In this document: positions 44,498 through 56,300 of the stretch, piece after piece
How positions within the stretch are numbered: position 1 is the stretch's first letter
Layout of the letters: the number at the start of each line of letters is the position of its first letter
Assembly: GCA_029298735.1 (NCBI GenBank)
Contig: JANSLP010000068.1
Location: forward strand, 62,001 to 126,000
Reading direction: 5' to 3'
DNA: 64,000 nt
Source of the DNA: Ophiostoma sp. CBS 140.51
Lineage: Eukaryota; Ascomycota; Sordariomycetes; Ophiostomatales; Ophiostomataceae
Translations under genes and position numbers: made by a program
The notes under the pieces: generated by a model
Databases searched by the model: none
Seen by the model: only the letters and a program-made list of their open reading frames with translations
What the model was told of the DNA's origin: nothing

Positions 44498-46316
44498 ATG
44501 GCGACCCAGAGCCTCGATATCGCGCCCTTTGAGGCCACAGAGCTCAAGGAGGTGTCGGTCAAGTGCGCCAGAGTGGCCAACACCTTCCGCACCAATCGCA
44601 CCAAGGACCTGGAATACCGCAAGGTGCAGCTGCGCAAGCTCTACTGGGCCACCGTCGACTACACGCCCCAGCTCACTGAGGCCCTGCGCCGCGACCTCAA
44701 CAAGTCCGCCTACGAGTCTCTGCTGAGCGAGATTGACTTTGTCAAAAATGACTGTCTCTTTTTGCTGTCGCAGATTGACAAGCTGGCCGCCGACGAGAAG
44801 CTCGGCTCGCCGGACATTCCCATCTCCTTTTATGCCGCCGGTATGCGCACGCGCAAGGAGCCCCTGGGCGCCGTCCTGATTATCGGTGCCTACAACTACC
44901 CCGTCAACCTGCTGCTGTGCCCGCTGGTCGGCGCTATCGCTGCTGGCTGCACGGCTGTCGTCAAGCCGTCCGAGGTGGCACCAAACGTCGCCATGGTTCT
45001 CAAGGAGCTGATTGAGAAGACCCTGGACCCTGAGGCGTACCAGGTTGTCAATGGTGCCGTGCCCGAGACGACGGCGCTGCTCGATTTCCGTGACCCCGGC
45101 GAGCTGGGTGAGATTGACGGCGAGGAGCGCGGCTGGGCCAAGATCTTTTACACTGGTGGCCGCCAGGTGGCCCGTATTATCGCTACCAAGGCGGCACAGA
45201 CGCTAACGCCCGTGGTCCTTGAGCTGGGTGGCCGCAACCCTGCCTTTGTGACGGCCAACGCCGATGTTGCTCTGGCGGCGCGCCGTCTGCTGTGGGGCAA
45301 GACGCTAAGCGCTGGCCAGGTCTGCATGTCGGCCAACTACATCATGGTGCAGCGCAACGTCGTTGATGCCTTTATTCAGGGCCTCAAGGATGCACACAAG
45401 AAGACGTTCCCCAACGGTGCGCGCAACAGCGAACTGGCCCACATTGCCAACGAGCGCCACTTTGCGCGCCTCAAGAAGATGCTCGACGAGACCAAGGGCA
45501 AGATTGTCGTTGGCGGCGAGATGGACGAGAAGACGCTCTTTATGGAGCCTACGGTCGTGCTGGTCGACTCGCTTGAGGATTCCATGATCCAGCAGGAGAG
45601 CTTCGGTCCCATTTTCAGCATTCTGCCTGTGGACTCGCTACCCAAGGCCATCCACATTGCCAACCAGGTCGACCCGACACCGCTGTCTCTGTACACCTTT
45701 GGCAGCAAGGCCGAAAACGAGAAGGGTAAGTTGATATGATCTTACTGGTTTTTTTTTTGGTTTTTTTGATTTCTTTTTTAGAAAGAAGATTCCTTGAGAC
45801 CATTACTAACACTGGTAGTCCTCCGCGAGGTCAACTCTGGCGGTGCATCCATCAACGACGCTTTTATGCACGGTACTCCCAGCACCGTCAGCTTTGGCGG
45901 CGTCGGCCACTCCGGCATGGGCTCCTACCGCGGCCGTGCCTCGTTTGACGTGTTCACCCACCGCCGCAGTGTCGCCGAGACGCCGCGCTGGATGGAAGGT
46001 CTGCTACGTGTGCGCTACATGCCGTACGACTGGAGCCAGATGCGCATGATCAACTTCTTGGCGGCCAAACCCAACTTTGACCGCAACGGCAACATCAACA
46101 AGGGCCTGGGCTATTGGGTGCGCCTTGTGTTTGGCCTTGGTGGCCGCGACGCCCAAGGTGCGTTTTTCCGGTGGTGTAGCTGTTTTGTTGTTCTTGTTGC
46201 TGCCCTGGCCCTCCGTGATCGACAGGGGTTGTTGACATTTATTCGATCCCTCAGAGCCTAGTTCGACGCCGGTGACCAACGGCCATGCCAACGGCAATGC
46301 TAGCGGCAACGCTTGA
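44498..46316 (+). CDS. hfd1: Fatty aldehyde dehydrogenase, ALDH3/HFD1 family (542 aa)
   Basis: Exons 44498-45725, 45819-46157 and 46255-46316. It has class-3 ALDH features: the cofactor region PLGAVLIIGAYNYPVNLLLC, general base Glu242 (VLELGGRNPAFV) and nucleophile Cys276 (SAGQVCMSANYI), 34 residues apart as in ALDH3 enzymes, then QESFGPIFSILPV and FGGVGHSGMGSY. It oxidises long-chain aldehydes to fatty acids; yeast Hfd1 handles hexadecenal and a 4-hydroxybenzaldehyde step in ubiquinone synthesis. The last exon gives a short Asn/Gly-rich end (NGHANGNASGNA) with no membrane anchor. If the second intron is kept, the frame stays open through a hydrophobic segment (CSCFVVLVAALAL) to a different stop at 46261, which could make a membrane-bound form. 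Confidence 0.92.
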
Positions 46317-46699
46317 TCTAATCGATCGCGAGGCCATTTATTCGAGACTGAAGTTTTCATCTTACAGACTGCTTTTGTTCTGTTTAAAGTTGGCCCATTC
46401 GGCACTTACGCCTTTTTTGCATTGATGCTTTCATATTCACTCTCATTTTTTTCCCCTGTTTTCTTATGTTTTTAGGCACACGGCTGAGATATTTCTTGGA
46501 TATGGAATTCTGGCTACGGGGATAATTCTTCCAAAATCGACGCTGCACAAATTGCAGACAGGGAAATGTACTCTTATATATACCACTAATCAAATCATGA
46601 AACAAGTGCAAACAAATATGAGCCAAAATCGTATATATGGGATATCAAAGAAGGCTGCCAAAAGTATAATACGGAATAAAACACACCCTCTCAAACAGC
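46317..46699. other. Convergent 3' region at the border of the accessory cluster
   Basis: 383 bp of A/T-rich sequence between the HFD1 stop and the stop of the 470-aa gene. No repeat or element end marks the border between housekeeping and accessory genes. Confidence 0.5.
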
Positions 46700-48112
46700 T
46701 TAATCAGTTTCGAGCGCGCTGTTGCGCAGTGCGCTGAGACTGTGCGTCTCTTTGACCAGCCGCCTCTTTTCTGCGACCAGCTCGATCATGCGACGCATAT
46801 ACCGTGCCTCTTCATCGACCAGCGCCAGCTCAGTGGCCAGCTCAGCCAGCCTGGCGTCAAGCTGCCCGATCGTCGAGAGGTCGGATACTTGCGACGGGGC
46901 ACGGATGGCAGCGACAGGTGGAAGATCCGGCAAGACGGTCGGCTGTGTCACAGGACGTGGTGCAGGAGAATAGTTGTTAGTCGGAACAGTATCTCGCGCA
47001 ATTGTGTTGTTGACGGGTGCCGGAGGCCGCACTGGAAGCTCCGTTTGAGGCTGGGCTGGAGGCCGGCTCGGCGGTGCTCCATTCTGCGACTGTGCAGCTT
47101 CTTCTGTGCTCTCGGTCCAGCTGCGCACGTGAACAAGACCTTTGAACTTGCTGAGATCAATGCTCTGCAGGTTCGTCTTGTCCAGATTCAGCGGGTTTCG
47201 GTCGGGCAGTGTGGGATTGAAGAAAAGCGGAATCTTGGCGGCCGTCATCGGGACGGTGTCTTTGTCTTCCGGATCGACTTCGTGCGGGCCTTTACGTAGT
47301 TTGCGGGTCTCACGGGCTGGCTTGGGGCTGCTGCCGCTGCCATGGCCATCCTTGATGCCGTGAATCTTGGCCCAATCGCTAATGTGCGTGTGCACGTCAC
47401 CTGTAATCGACAGCAGAGCCTGGAACGGCTCGTTGCGCTGTGTGCTCTCCCGCTTCAAAAGGACGGCCGTCCGAAAAAAGCTTGGCACGCCACTGTCGGT
47501 CTGGTGGTTCTCGTGTAGCTCCCAAACGGCACTGTCCGCAACACGCCGCCCGTCGGGCCGCTCGCCTAGCGCTTTGACCACACCCTCAATCCACACGTGG
47601 TCGTCAATCTTGCGCGAGTCCGTTTGCTGCCACTCATACGACAGCGTGCCCGAAGCCGGGCCCACGGCACCTTCGAGCGACGGACTGATGGTGTGGCTGC
47701 GCTGGCGGTCGATTGTCGTCGTGCCCGTCTTCCAGCGGTTCTCTGGCTGGATAACCAGCTCCGTGCCCGCCGTGAAGGTGAGTGTAATGGCGATATCGCG
47801 GAAGCGACGTCTGCGGCTGCGAGGGCAAAACGCAAACTCAAAGATGAACAGCGACGCTGGCTCGGAGAACTGGTCGGATGTCAAGGTGCCGTGCACAACG
47901 GAATCAACGACGCACTGGACCGTCAGCGTGTCGACGCCAATGTCTTCGTCCACCACGAGTCCTCCTGCATTGGGTGTCTGGCCGCCGAGAGATGTGCCCT
48001 TGAGCTGGAATTTTGTCTTGAGCTCCGTCGTCGCGGCTGTGGGGTCTGTGCCGTTCAAAGCGTCCACAAGCTTGAAGACAACGACGTCATTCTCTCGTCC
48101 TGTCTCCTCCAT
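46700..48112 (-). CDS. Unrecognised beta-rich protein with C-terminal coiled coil (470 aa)
   Basis: A single exon with ATG at 48112. I do not recognise a named domain. The first ~290 residues alternate short hydrophobic beta-like stretches with polar loops (VVVFKLVDALNG, DTLTVQCVVDSVVHGTL, ASLFIFEFAFCP, FRDIAITLTFTAGTEL), with a basic cluster RSRRRRFRD in between, then SFFRTAVLLKR and FQALLSITGDVH. A Pro-rich linker follows at about 330-400, and the end is an amphipathic helix (LDARLAELATELALVDEEAR and EKRRLVKETHSL). No signal peptide or membrane helix is seen. It lies 662 bp downstream of the subtilase gene on the same strand. That position makes it a candidate partner or substrate of the protease, which is inference. 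Confidence 0.72.
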   Translation of the reverse strand: MEETGRENDVVVFKLVDALNGTDPTAATTELKTKFQLKGTSLGGQTPNAGGLVVDEDIGVDTLTVQCVVDSVVHGTLTSDQFSEPASLFIFEFAFCPRSRRRRFRDIAITLTFTAGTELVIQPENRWKTGTTTIDRQRSHTISPSLEGAVGPASGTLSYEWQQTDSRKIDDHVWIEGVVKALGERPDGRRVADSAVWELHENHQTDSGVPSFFRTAVLLKRESTQRNEPFQALLSITGDVHTHISDWAKIHGIKDGHGSGSSPKPARETRKLRKGPHEVDPEDKDTVPMTAAKIPLFFNPTLPDRNPLNLDKTNLQSIDLSKFKGLVHVRSWTESTEEAAQSQNGAPPSRPPAQPQTELPVRPPAPVNNTIARDTVPTNNYSPAPRPVTQPTVLPDLPPVAAIRAPSQVSDLSTIGQLDARLAELATELALVDEEARYMRRMIELVAEKRRLVKETHSLSALRNSALETD

Positions 48113-48774
48113 TGTTGACTGCTGTTTCGATTGATTCTGTCAGGGATAAGATTGGTATTGCTCGTAAAATGTTCGTATAAATTCAACGACTGTTTAATGA
48201 ATCCACCACCTTTCTCCTTGAATACGGAGATGAGGTTAGTTGGCTATCTTTTAAGGTTTGCTGGCGAGGCTGTTCCTTGCACTGCATATCTTGAGCATCT
48301 TTGGTGGAGCACAATCCCAGACTCAGCTGGCGCTTGGCGAAAAAAAAAGAGCTGCATATACGAACGTACAGAGAGGGTGGCGTCGGAGCTTGTGAGGGGT
48401 CGGTCCGCACTGAACTAGTTGTCTTGGTTTGCCTTGGTTGTTGCGCCTTCAGGGGTGTTGATCCTCTCACTGAAATGATACACTGGGCTGGTGAGGCGCA
48501 GCACTCCCAATTTGTCAATTTGTGGGTGGCCTGGAGGTGTGCATCAGCCGCGGTTTCGTGACCCAAAAATAAGTCCTTCTAAATCAAACCGTTTTCTTCG
48601 CCGGTCTCGACCTCTTTAAGGACTTTCGTCGTGTGGGGTCAACTGAGCTTAACTTGGCATGTGGGATGTGATTCGGCAAAGCGAAAACCAAAGGTCCTTG
48701 TGGCGTTGTTGTTTACTGGCTCAATATTTGATTATCTTTGTATTGTAAGGCGACCTCTTTGGTCTGGCCTGCTT
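48113..48774. other. Intergenic region between the subtilase and the 470-aa gene
   Basis: 662 bp that must hold the 3' end of the subtilase gene and the promoter of the 470-aa gene. A minus-strand frame at 48183-48566 gives no recognisable protein, and I do not call it. Confidence 0.5.
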
Positions 48775-51700
48775 CTAGCTGTTGCCATTCATTGTCGACG
48801 TTCTTGTTACTCGGCCGTTTGACGGCACCGTGACGATATAATCGTCTGGCATGTTCTCTAGAAACCGTTCCACTCTGTCCTCTAGCACGGCTAGTTTCTT
48901 GTCACTCGAACTGATGTGCGCATAGCTCCGCCCAGATGGCAAGGACGAGACTGGCAGCCACTGTCCCTCGCCCGCAGCCGACGCCGAAGCACCTCCGTCG
49001 GGGTACAGGCTGTCGAGTGCGCTCTTCATTCCGTCGTAGGTCCTCAGATAGTCAATCTGCTTGTGGCTGGCTCCGCTCACTCGGGAGCAGTGTAGAATCA
49101 TTGCGGCCAAACCGGCAGCCAGCGCACAAGCCAGTGAACTGCCACTCTGTTTGCTCCGCTCGCGTAGAGTCCGGCCGACAATAGGTCTTTCGTTTGTTAT
49201 CAAGGGACTCGGCTGAACAAACACCGGCTGCATGGGCTGTTTCGTCTCCATGTGGATATCAAGGTCAACGCCGGGCAGCAGATAGGTGCACGACTTGTCC
49301 TTGGCGTCAATCCAATCCCAGCGCTTGCCGTTGCGTCCTGCGGCGCCAATGCAGAATATACGCTCCTTTTCGAGGTGGTACGGGTAGGTGAGGTTGTTGG
49401 CGTACTCGGCGCCTTTGTCAGGGTTGGCACAGAAAATCAAAATGTTGGCGTCGATAGCTTTGCGAATGGCCACGCCCAGGGACTTTTTTGTTTCTGATGG
49501 CACATTGTCATCAATAGCCCAGCTCATCGATATTATATCGACCTTTTTCGTTATGGCCCATTTGATTGCCTGTCTTGTCAGTATCCCACCTAAACTTTAA
49601 TGGAAGTACACACGCGGGTTCATGCTACCTACCTTTATGACAGAGTCAACAGTAAAAGTGACCTTGTCCTCGACAGTCGGCAGTCCTGGAACAACGGGAT
49701 CGAGCTTGGCGACACAGAGCTTGACCCTGGGACACATGCGTCGAATGTACCACGCCATGATGGTTCCATGGCCAGTTTGTGAGCTGTTGTACTTTGGAGA
49801 CGTAACGACTCGCGGGACTTTGGTCGTCTCCTGTGTTGTCCTCGGTATCGGCCACGACTGGCCACAGAGGATATTATCGTCCAGACCACGGTAGCTTGAT
49901 TTGACACCGTCGTCGATGAGGGCCACTTTGATTGGCACTTTGGAATTGCCCTGGTTTTGTATAAGTCAGTTATTTGCGTTCCACGACAACAAGGTTGTGC
50001 TGCATATCGGCTCCAAAATGGGTGACATTCAAACGCACATTTCCGATTTGGTCCATGAAAGCAGCAAATTGGTCCATGCTGTGAAGCCATTCGTTCCTGT
50101 AATATCAAAAGTGTCAGACACGCTTCTCCAATGATTTATGACAGGGGATGGCACATACGCTTCGTGTTCGTTTGCACTGGCGGAGCTGTTCCTGTCGTCC
50201 AGCGCGCGCTGTTCTGGGGTCTGCAGCATGGCAAACTCGACAGCCTCGAGGCTCCGTCCGTTTACTTCCGAATAATTCTTCTCGATGGTGGCTTTGAAGT
50301 TAGTTGCGGACTTCTTGGCGTGCTCCCGCGACTCCAACCCTTGGCCAGCACACAGATAGATTCGCTCAAGCTTCTTAAGCCGAGGAAGACCACTGGGCGA
50401 GGCCCAACTTTCCAGGACTGCATCGAGGCCGCTGCTGTAAAGGTACAGCGTCTTGACCGAGTCACCAGCAGCCTCCTGGATGGCAGAGCATGGGATATCG
50501 GGGCGCTGCCAGTCCCATGTTTCGACATCAAGGCCCTTTAGGCACTCGACAATGGCCTTGTCACTGTGCCGCCTCCAAAGGCTGCCCGGCGTTTGGTCGT
50601 CAAAGTCGTTCACGGATACTTGGAAGACCTTCCTGACGCTTTGAGTCTGCTTCAGCCAGTTGAAGACGAGATAAAGGTCTGAATTACCAGCACAACCCCA
50701 ATCCTGGGTGTCCAGGTATGCTTTGCTTGTTTGGTCCCATTCGATCTTTACATTCTCGATTGAAACACTCTTGAGTTGCCGGTCAGGTCGAAAGTGTTGG
50801 CAAAGGCTATCGAGCGTCTTTTTGGAAACCGTCACATCTCTCAACGGAAAATCAATCTCCTTTTCTGCGATTCGATAGCCGTTAGCATACTGTCACCATA
50901 ATGGGAAGGGAGTCAACATAACGAACCGTTGGTTTCTGTGTACATGTAACTGCGACACAGCTCAGAGTCCTCATTTGCAGCCAGACAGTGCAGCTTGAGG
51001 TCATCTTCAAGAGCCGCCAGCTTCGCATCCATTGTCGTCGACAGAGGCGGGATATCAAGGATTGCCATTGGGTCGTCTTGACCAAACCGGTAATTCTGGA
51101 CTTTGATCATTCTTTGTCGCGGCATGGGATCCAACAACCGCTGTTCCGCCAGATATTGAAGCGGTGTGACTTTCTTCTTCTTGCTGTCTGTCACATAAAC
51201 CTCACATGACTCGGCCAGGAGGCCAGGGCACATGCGGGCAAGGCTCTTGGCCCACTGGATCTTGGTGTTTGTAAAGGGCATGCTAACGGCGAGGTGCAAG
51301 CATGTACGTCCGAAACTGTCAACAATGTCAAAGCAGGGTTTTAGTGCCTCGACCACCGCGGGTGGAAATGCAATATCCTCCTCAATAGCAGCGTGCACGG
51401 CATGGAATGTGAGTTGTCCACTGTCCATGCTGGAGAGCTCCTGAAGCGACGCCAGAGCATCCTCCATCGCAGCACCACAATCGCGAATGCAGCAAAGCAT
51501 GCCGAGATTGTTTTGGCCGGCGCAAGTCCCTCCATATACTGCACAAGTATTTGCTGTTTGCTCATCCGCGCTGTCGTTCTCGCTGTCGTTATGGTATGTT
51601 GGCGCTGGCGCTGGCGCGGGTCGCTGGCGTCTTTCAATGTGTCGCGACTCGATGCCCTGCCTCTCCAACTTTCCTTGCTTCCCTTGCTTTGCCAGTCTGC

Positions 51701-52337
51701 TAAAGCGGCTGTCGAAGCCATCTTTTGTACACATGAAAGTGATAATGGCCTCCTTTGATGCATTGAGCAACTTTGATGACGCCGCCTCGTCCTCTTCCGA
51801 TGCCGCCGAGAAAATTAGACAGTGTAGCGGTGTTCGCCGACTCTTGTCAAACTCAAGCAGCATTGATGGTTCAATCTCCAAGAGGAGAGATATAAAGGCG
51901 CGGAGACGACAGAAACTGTACATGGACGCATCCTCGAGAAATTGGTTGGGGTCCAACAGGGTGTGGAGGATGAGGCCCTGCGAGCCTTCTGCTAACAGCA
52001 AGGACAGGTTCCATGGCCGATCGTTTTCTGGGTCCCGGCCGTTCAAGAGCTCATCCAGCACCTGCTTCCGATCTGGTGCGAGGATGTCGCTGTTGAACCG
52101 TGTGGCAAGGGCCATGTGTAGCGTATGAGCCCTGATCTTAAGCATCTTGTTCTGAACAGCATTGAAGCCGAGATACTTGGCTGTGTCTGGGAGTCTGGCA
52201 TCGGCCTTTTCGTGAGCCATTTGCTGGAGTGCGGCAGCTGCAGCCTCCTGCGTGTTCTTCTTGTGCGATTTGCCGGTAATGGCGGCACCGGTGCTGATCA
52301 CCGGCGCCTCGCGCGACATGACCATGGCGGGTGACAA
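48775..52337 (-). CDS. Cytoplasmic ankyrin-like/S8 subtilase fusion (1095 aa)
   Basis: Five exons: 50927-52337, 50159-50864, 50039-50096, 49633-49950 and 48775-49569. The N-terminal ~470 residues are helical with ankyrin-like pieces (DKSRRTPLHCLIF and DSFGRTCLHLAVSM). The middle ~250 residues hold a conserved but unnamed region ending in EWLHSMDQFAAFMDQIGN. A subtilisin domain fills the C-terminus with an apparently intact triad: Asp738 (KVALIDDGV), His786 (QTGHGTIMAW) and Ser976 (QSGSSLACALAAGL), plus a plausible oxyanion Asn880 (FCANPDKG). There is no signal peptide or propeptide, so it should act inside the cell. Fungal HET-Q2 of Podospora is a subtilase-type regulator of cell death; the same general class is suggested here, not proven. 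The small third exon is the least certain join. Confidence 0.85.
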
Positions 52338-53346
52338 AGAGGGTCAGTGGTTGTATGTCGTGCGCAGTTGGTGGAATTAGGGAATAGTGAGGAGAGGGGA
52401 AAGATAATAAACAAGAGACCGTAACGGAGAGGTCGAATGCAATGGGTATCGCAAGGTGAGGAAGGAAGGCCGCTAGACGAAAAGAAAGTTGGGAAAGAGC
52501 GGAGGAGTAAACAGAGCCGCGAAATGTGAATGCGGAAAGGGCACACGCAGAGCAAGGTGTGATCAGGGCTGGGAAAGAGTGAGTCAACAACCTTCCGTGT
52601 TGAACTGAAGAGAGGCGAAAGAGGAAACCGCGAGACGGAAGGAACCCAGGCGAACAACATGCGCGATAGGTAATCACAACTTGGGGACAAAAACAATCCC
52701 AGCCTTCTCCCGATCTTCGACACTCCCACAAACTCTAATTTCCCCTCCACCCCCTTGACGAGACAAGCCTTGCCTCTCCGGCAGCCTCTCCACCATGAGA
52801 GACAGGGATGATACGGCGGGTGCAGCGGCAGTGCTCAGGAGCTGCAGCACGGTGGGCCTGATTTGACTCATTTGGTTCATTTGGCCTGCGCCCACCAACC
52901 AAGCGGCTGATCCTTCAGCATCAGCATGGGGGCGCTGCCCACCACACCACGACGAACGATATCACAGGATGCAGTGTGACAGGGAAGGACGTGGCAGCTG
53001 AGGCTCCAGTGTCGAGGGCGCTTGTGTTGTCGCGCGCCTTTCTTTTCCCTGCTTTTCGCAAGGCTATGACGACCCGATCAACATGGCACAGAGGACAAAA
53101 CGTCCGTACATCATACACAATCTCCAGACAGTCGCAACTCGGATCAATATCCACCTCAAGAGACGTGCGGTGCAGGCGAATGCCGTCCTGAGACTCCTCG
53201 CATTTCTCATCACAACCCCCACATCGACTGCTTTGTCGCGCGTTTTCGTCTTTCTCTAATTTTTTTTTTGCTGTCTCCGATTTCAACCCATCTTCGTTTC
53301 CCTCTCCATCACGACTCGAACCGGACCGCGCTGTGCCACCATCGCG
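52338..53346. promoter_or_regulatory. Divergent promoter between the subtilase and the NLR-like gene
   Basis: About 1 kb between two divergent start codons, long enough for two promoters and leaders. The right part contains a minus-strand frame (52921-53286) that is Cys-rich and looks protein-like but has no ATG of its own. No repeats mark the ends. Confidence 0.5.
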
Positions 53347-56300
53347 ATGAACTGGGACTTGGCAACGGAGGAGCCCAACAGGGCCGAACAGTTCGGCCAG
53401 TTTGGTAGTCTCAGCGTCAATGTTTCCCGAAAAGACGTGAGATGCAGGTAAGTGTCGTCTGTCGCATCGTTGTCGGGGCTTATCTCAATATCCTATCTGT
53501 TCTATTCTATTGCATATGGACTAACATTGCCACAGAGTCGTTGCTGTCTCTGGCCTGGCCAGCAACCCGCACTGGGAATGGACGTCCTACTCCCCAGAAA
53601 CGCGCATCGCGTGCAACTGGCTGTCCGAGCTTCTGCCAAAACATGCAAAAGGCGCGACCATCGAGACCTTTCGATACAATCTGCTCCCGGGCAGCGTTGG
53701 TGGTTTCCTCTCCGAAGAAGGCCTCACAAGCGCTGCCAACCGGCTCCTAAAGATGCTGGACAGATCCAGTGGAATGCTTAGGGTAGGACTGTGCGATGAC
53801 ATGAGCCGTGATTTACACTCTGAGCTTGTTGCCCAAACTGTCGTTGGCACATATTGCTGACCGGTCTCCTTATAAATTTAATAGGCAGCTCCTATCGTGT
53901 TTGTGGCCCACGACCTTGGCGGAATCGTGGTCAAGAAGGTGAGTGTTCCTATGTTGATTGTTTTGGCCCCCGTGCACCGTATTCATACCAATACGCTGAC
54001 CAACTATCAAGGCTCTTCTGATAGCACACACGAAAGAGCGGTTCCTGCACATTGCCCGACAGGCGAAGAGAATCGTGCGTATTTATGGTCCTTGTTTGCC
54101 ATTGTTTTCTCCTTTGTCCCAAGGAAATGGCTTGCTGACATTGCTTGTTTACCGCCCCCTTTTTAGATCTTCTTTGGTACACCGCATCGCGCCCTTGACG
54201 AGGGATCATGGGAAGACCTGGTGCTCAGTATCATTCTTGCATCGCCCGCAAAGCTTCGCATGATCCCGAACCTGTCTACACGTCTCGGCCGTCTTTCACA
54301 TTTCCTCGAGGAGGTCTCCGGCGAGTTCCTTGATGTGGCAGTCGATTGTCGATTCATCAACATCTACCAGGATGTTGATGGAGAATCAAAAGATCAGCCG
54401 GTACGCAAACCTTCAGATATGACCAGCTGATAAAATGTGCTGATTCTAACATGCGTCATAACAGGTTCTACCTCCGTACTCGGCTACTATGGGTGTCGTG
54501 CACGAGAACTCGATTTCCCGCCAGAGAAACCACGAGGACCTGGTCACATTTTCTAGTGATGATGATCCTGTCTTTCTGGAAATAACGAAAGCTATCCGAG
54601 CTGGTAAGTGAAGCAGCGAGCAACATACGTATCTGAATGGAGAATAGGTAACATTAAAACGGTGTACCGGGGGCTGACACAGCTTCCAGAGATAAATGCG
54701 CAATATCGGAGCCATCTCAATTTCTTTGGTCGCAAGTTTCCGCCCAACGAGCTGTTCCGATCTCACGACGACGACCTGCACCGTTTCCTAGAGCTCAGTC
54801 AATGGAAACGACCAAAGAACGGTGAAAAGCCAGAAGTGTTGGCATTTCTCGACGAACACTTTGCCAAGAACGACACTCTCCTTGGGGTTGGGGAGGGCAT
54901 GCTAGATGCAAAAGCCCTCTATCAATGCCTGAAAATCAACGACCGCCCCGTTCTTTACTACGCCCCCTCTCATTGCAGCGTCAAGATGCAATATCCCAAC
55001 TCCCTCTGGGGCTCTCTTGTCTATCAGCTCCTCTCACATCAACCGGAACTCTATCCTTATGTGGAGGCTCTTTCGAAAGCAATGAGCACATCCGGTGCGT
55101 GGACTGGAAGAAATATCGCAAAGATGTTTCGCAGACTTCTCGCCAATATAGTACCATTACCGACAAAGACAGACGAAGAGGTACACATATATATACTCAT
55201 TGAGAATCTTCCCTTGCAGGATTCAATCTGGAAACTTTCAGAGGGGTTTCTTCGGTCTCTCCAAACCACAGACGGCACGGGCTCACTTGAAGAGAATGCG
55301 AGCAGGATTTCCCTAAAGCTGATCTTCCTCTACGATCGATACAAGATGGACAAGAACCCTTTCGGCAACACGCCTTGGGCCGATGAGGAGGTCGTTGATC
55401 CTGGTCAGGTCTTTGGCAAAGAACCGCTGAAGAAGTTTGCCAAGGCTCTTGTGGCCACTTGCCCTTCCAAAAAATATCGGGCGCAGTACGAGTCTCTCAT
55501 AGTGGAGCAATGCGGCTATGACACTGAAACCATCAAGGCCCTCCGCACCATTGTTGAAAAGGACCTCAATAACCCAAACGCCGTCATACCGGACAGCATC
55601 ACCAAAGACGTCATTTGGGATACCATTGCTCGCAACATTGAAGATGCTTTTCGCGTCTCTCCCCTATGGGTCAAAGTTGCCATCGGCTGGCTTGTCCACA
55701 CACTCAAGCCGTTTACGCAGGAGGAGCTTCGATCTGGAGTCCAGCTCTCGACCTATGACCACTCCGTCCCGCCGGTTGTGCCTACCCTCAAAGCGATCTA
55801 TGGCCCTGTCATATACGCCACGAGCAAGAGAATTTGCTTCCCAAACGAAAGAATCCTTGGCTACTTTCGTGATTGCCTCTCGAAAGAAAAAAGCCGCCTC
55901 GGGCCCGACTGGGCTAACTTGCAAATTCCTGATAACAATGCGATCGCCAATGTACTCACGGGCTGCATTGCTCAGGAAAGTAGCCTTCTCAAGACGCCCT
56001 TGAGCATGCTGTACTTGAAACAGTATGCAGCCGAATATTGGCGGAGGCATCTTGAGGAGGGGCCGACGGACGCCGCAAAAGTCTGCAGCTTGGCCGAGGA
56101 CCAAAAATTTATGCAAGTCCAGCGGAAGATGGAATATAATTTCTACTGGACGAGGTACAAGCGCACAAAGAAGCTACGCATGGACGGTCCTCTTGTTCTC
56201 GCTGTACAGGTGGGAAACCCTAGTATTGTTGCCAGTATCCTCCAAGAAACGAAGAGTGCGGAAGAAGTTGGCAGCGCCGTCACCATGGCAGCTCGGTACA

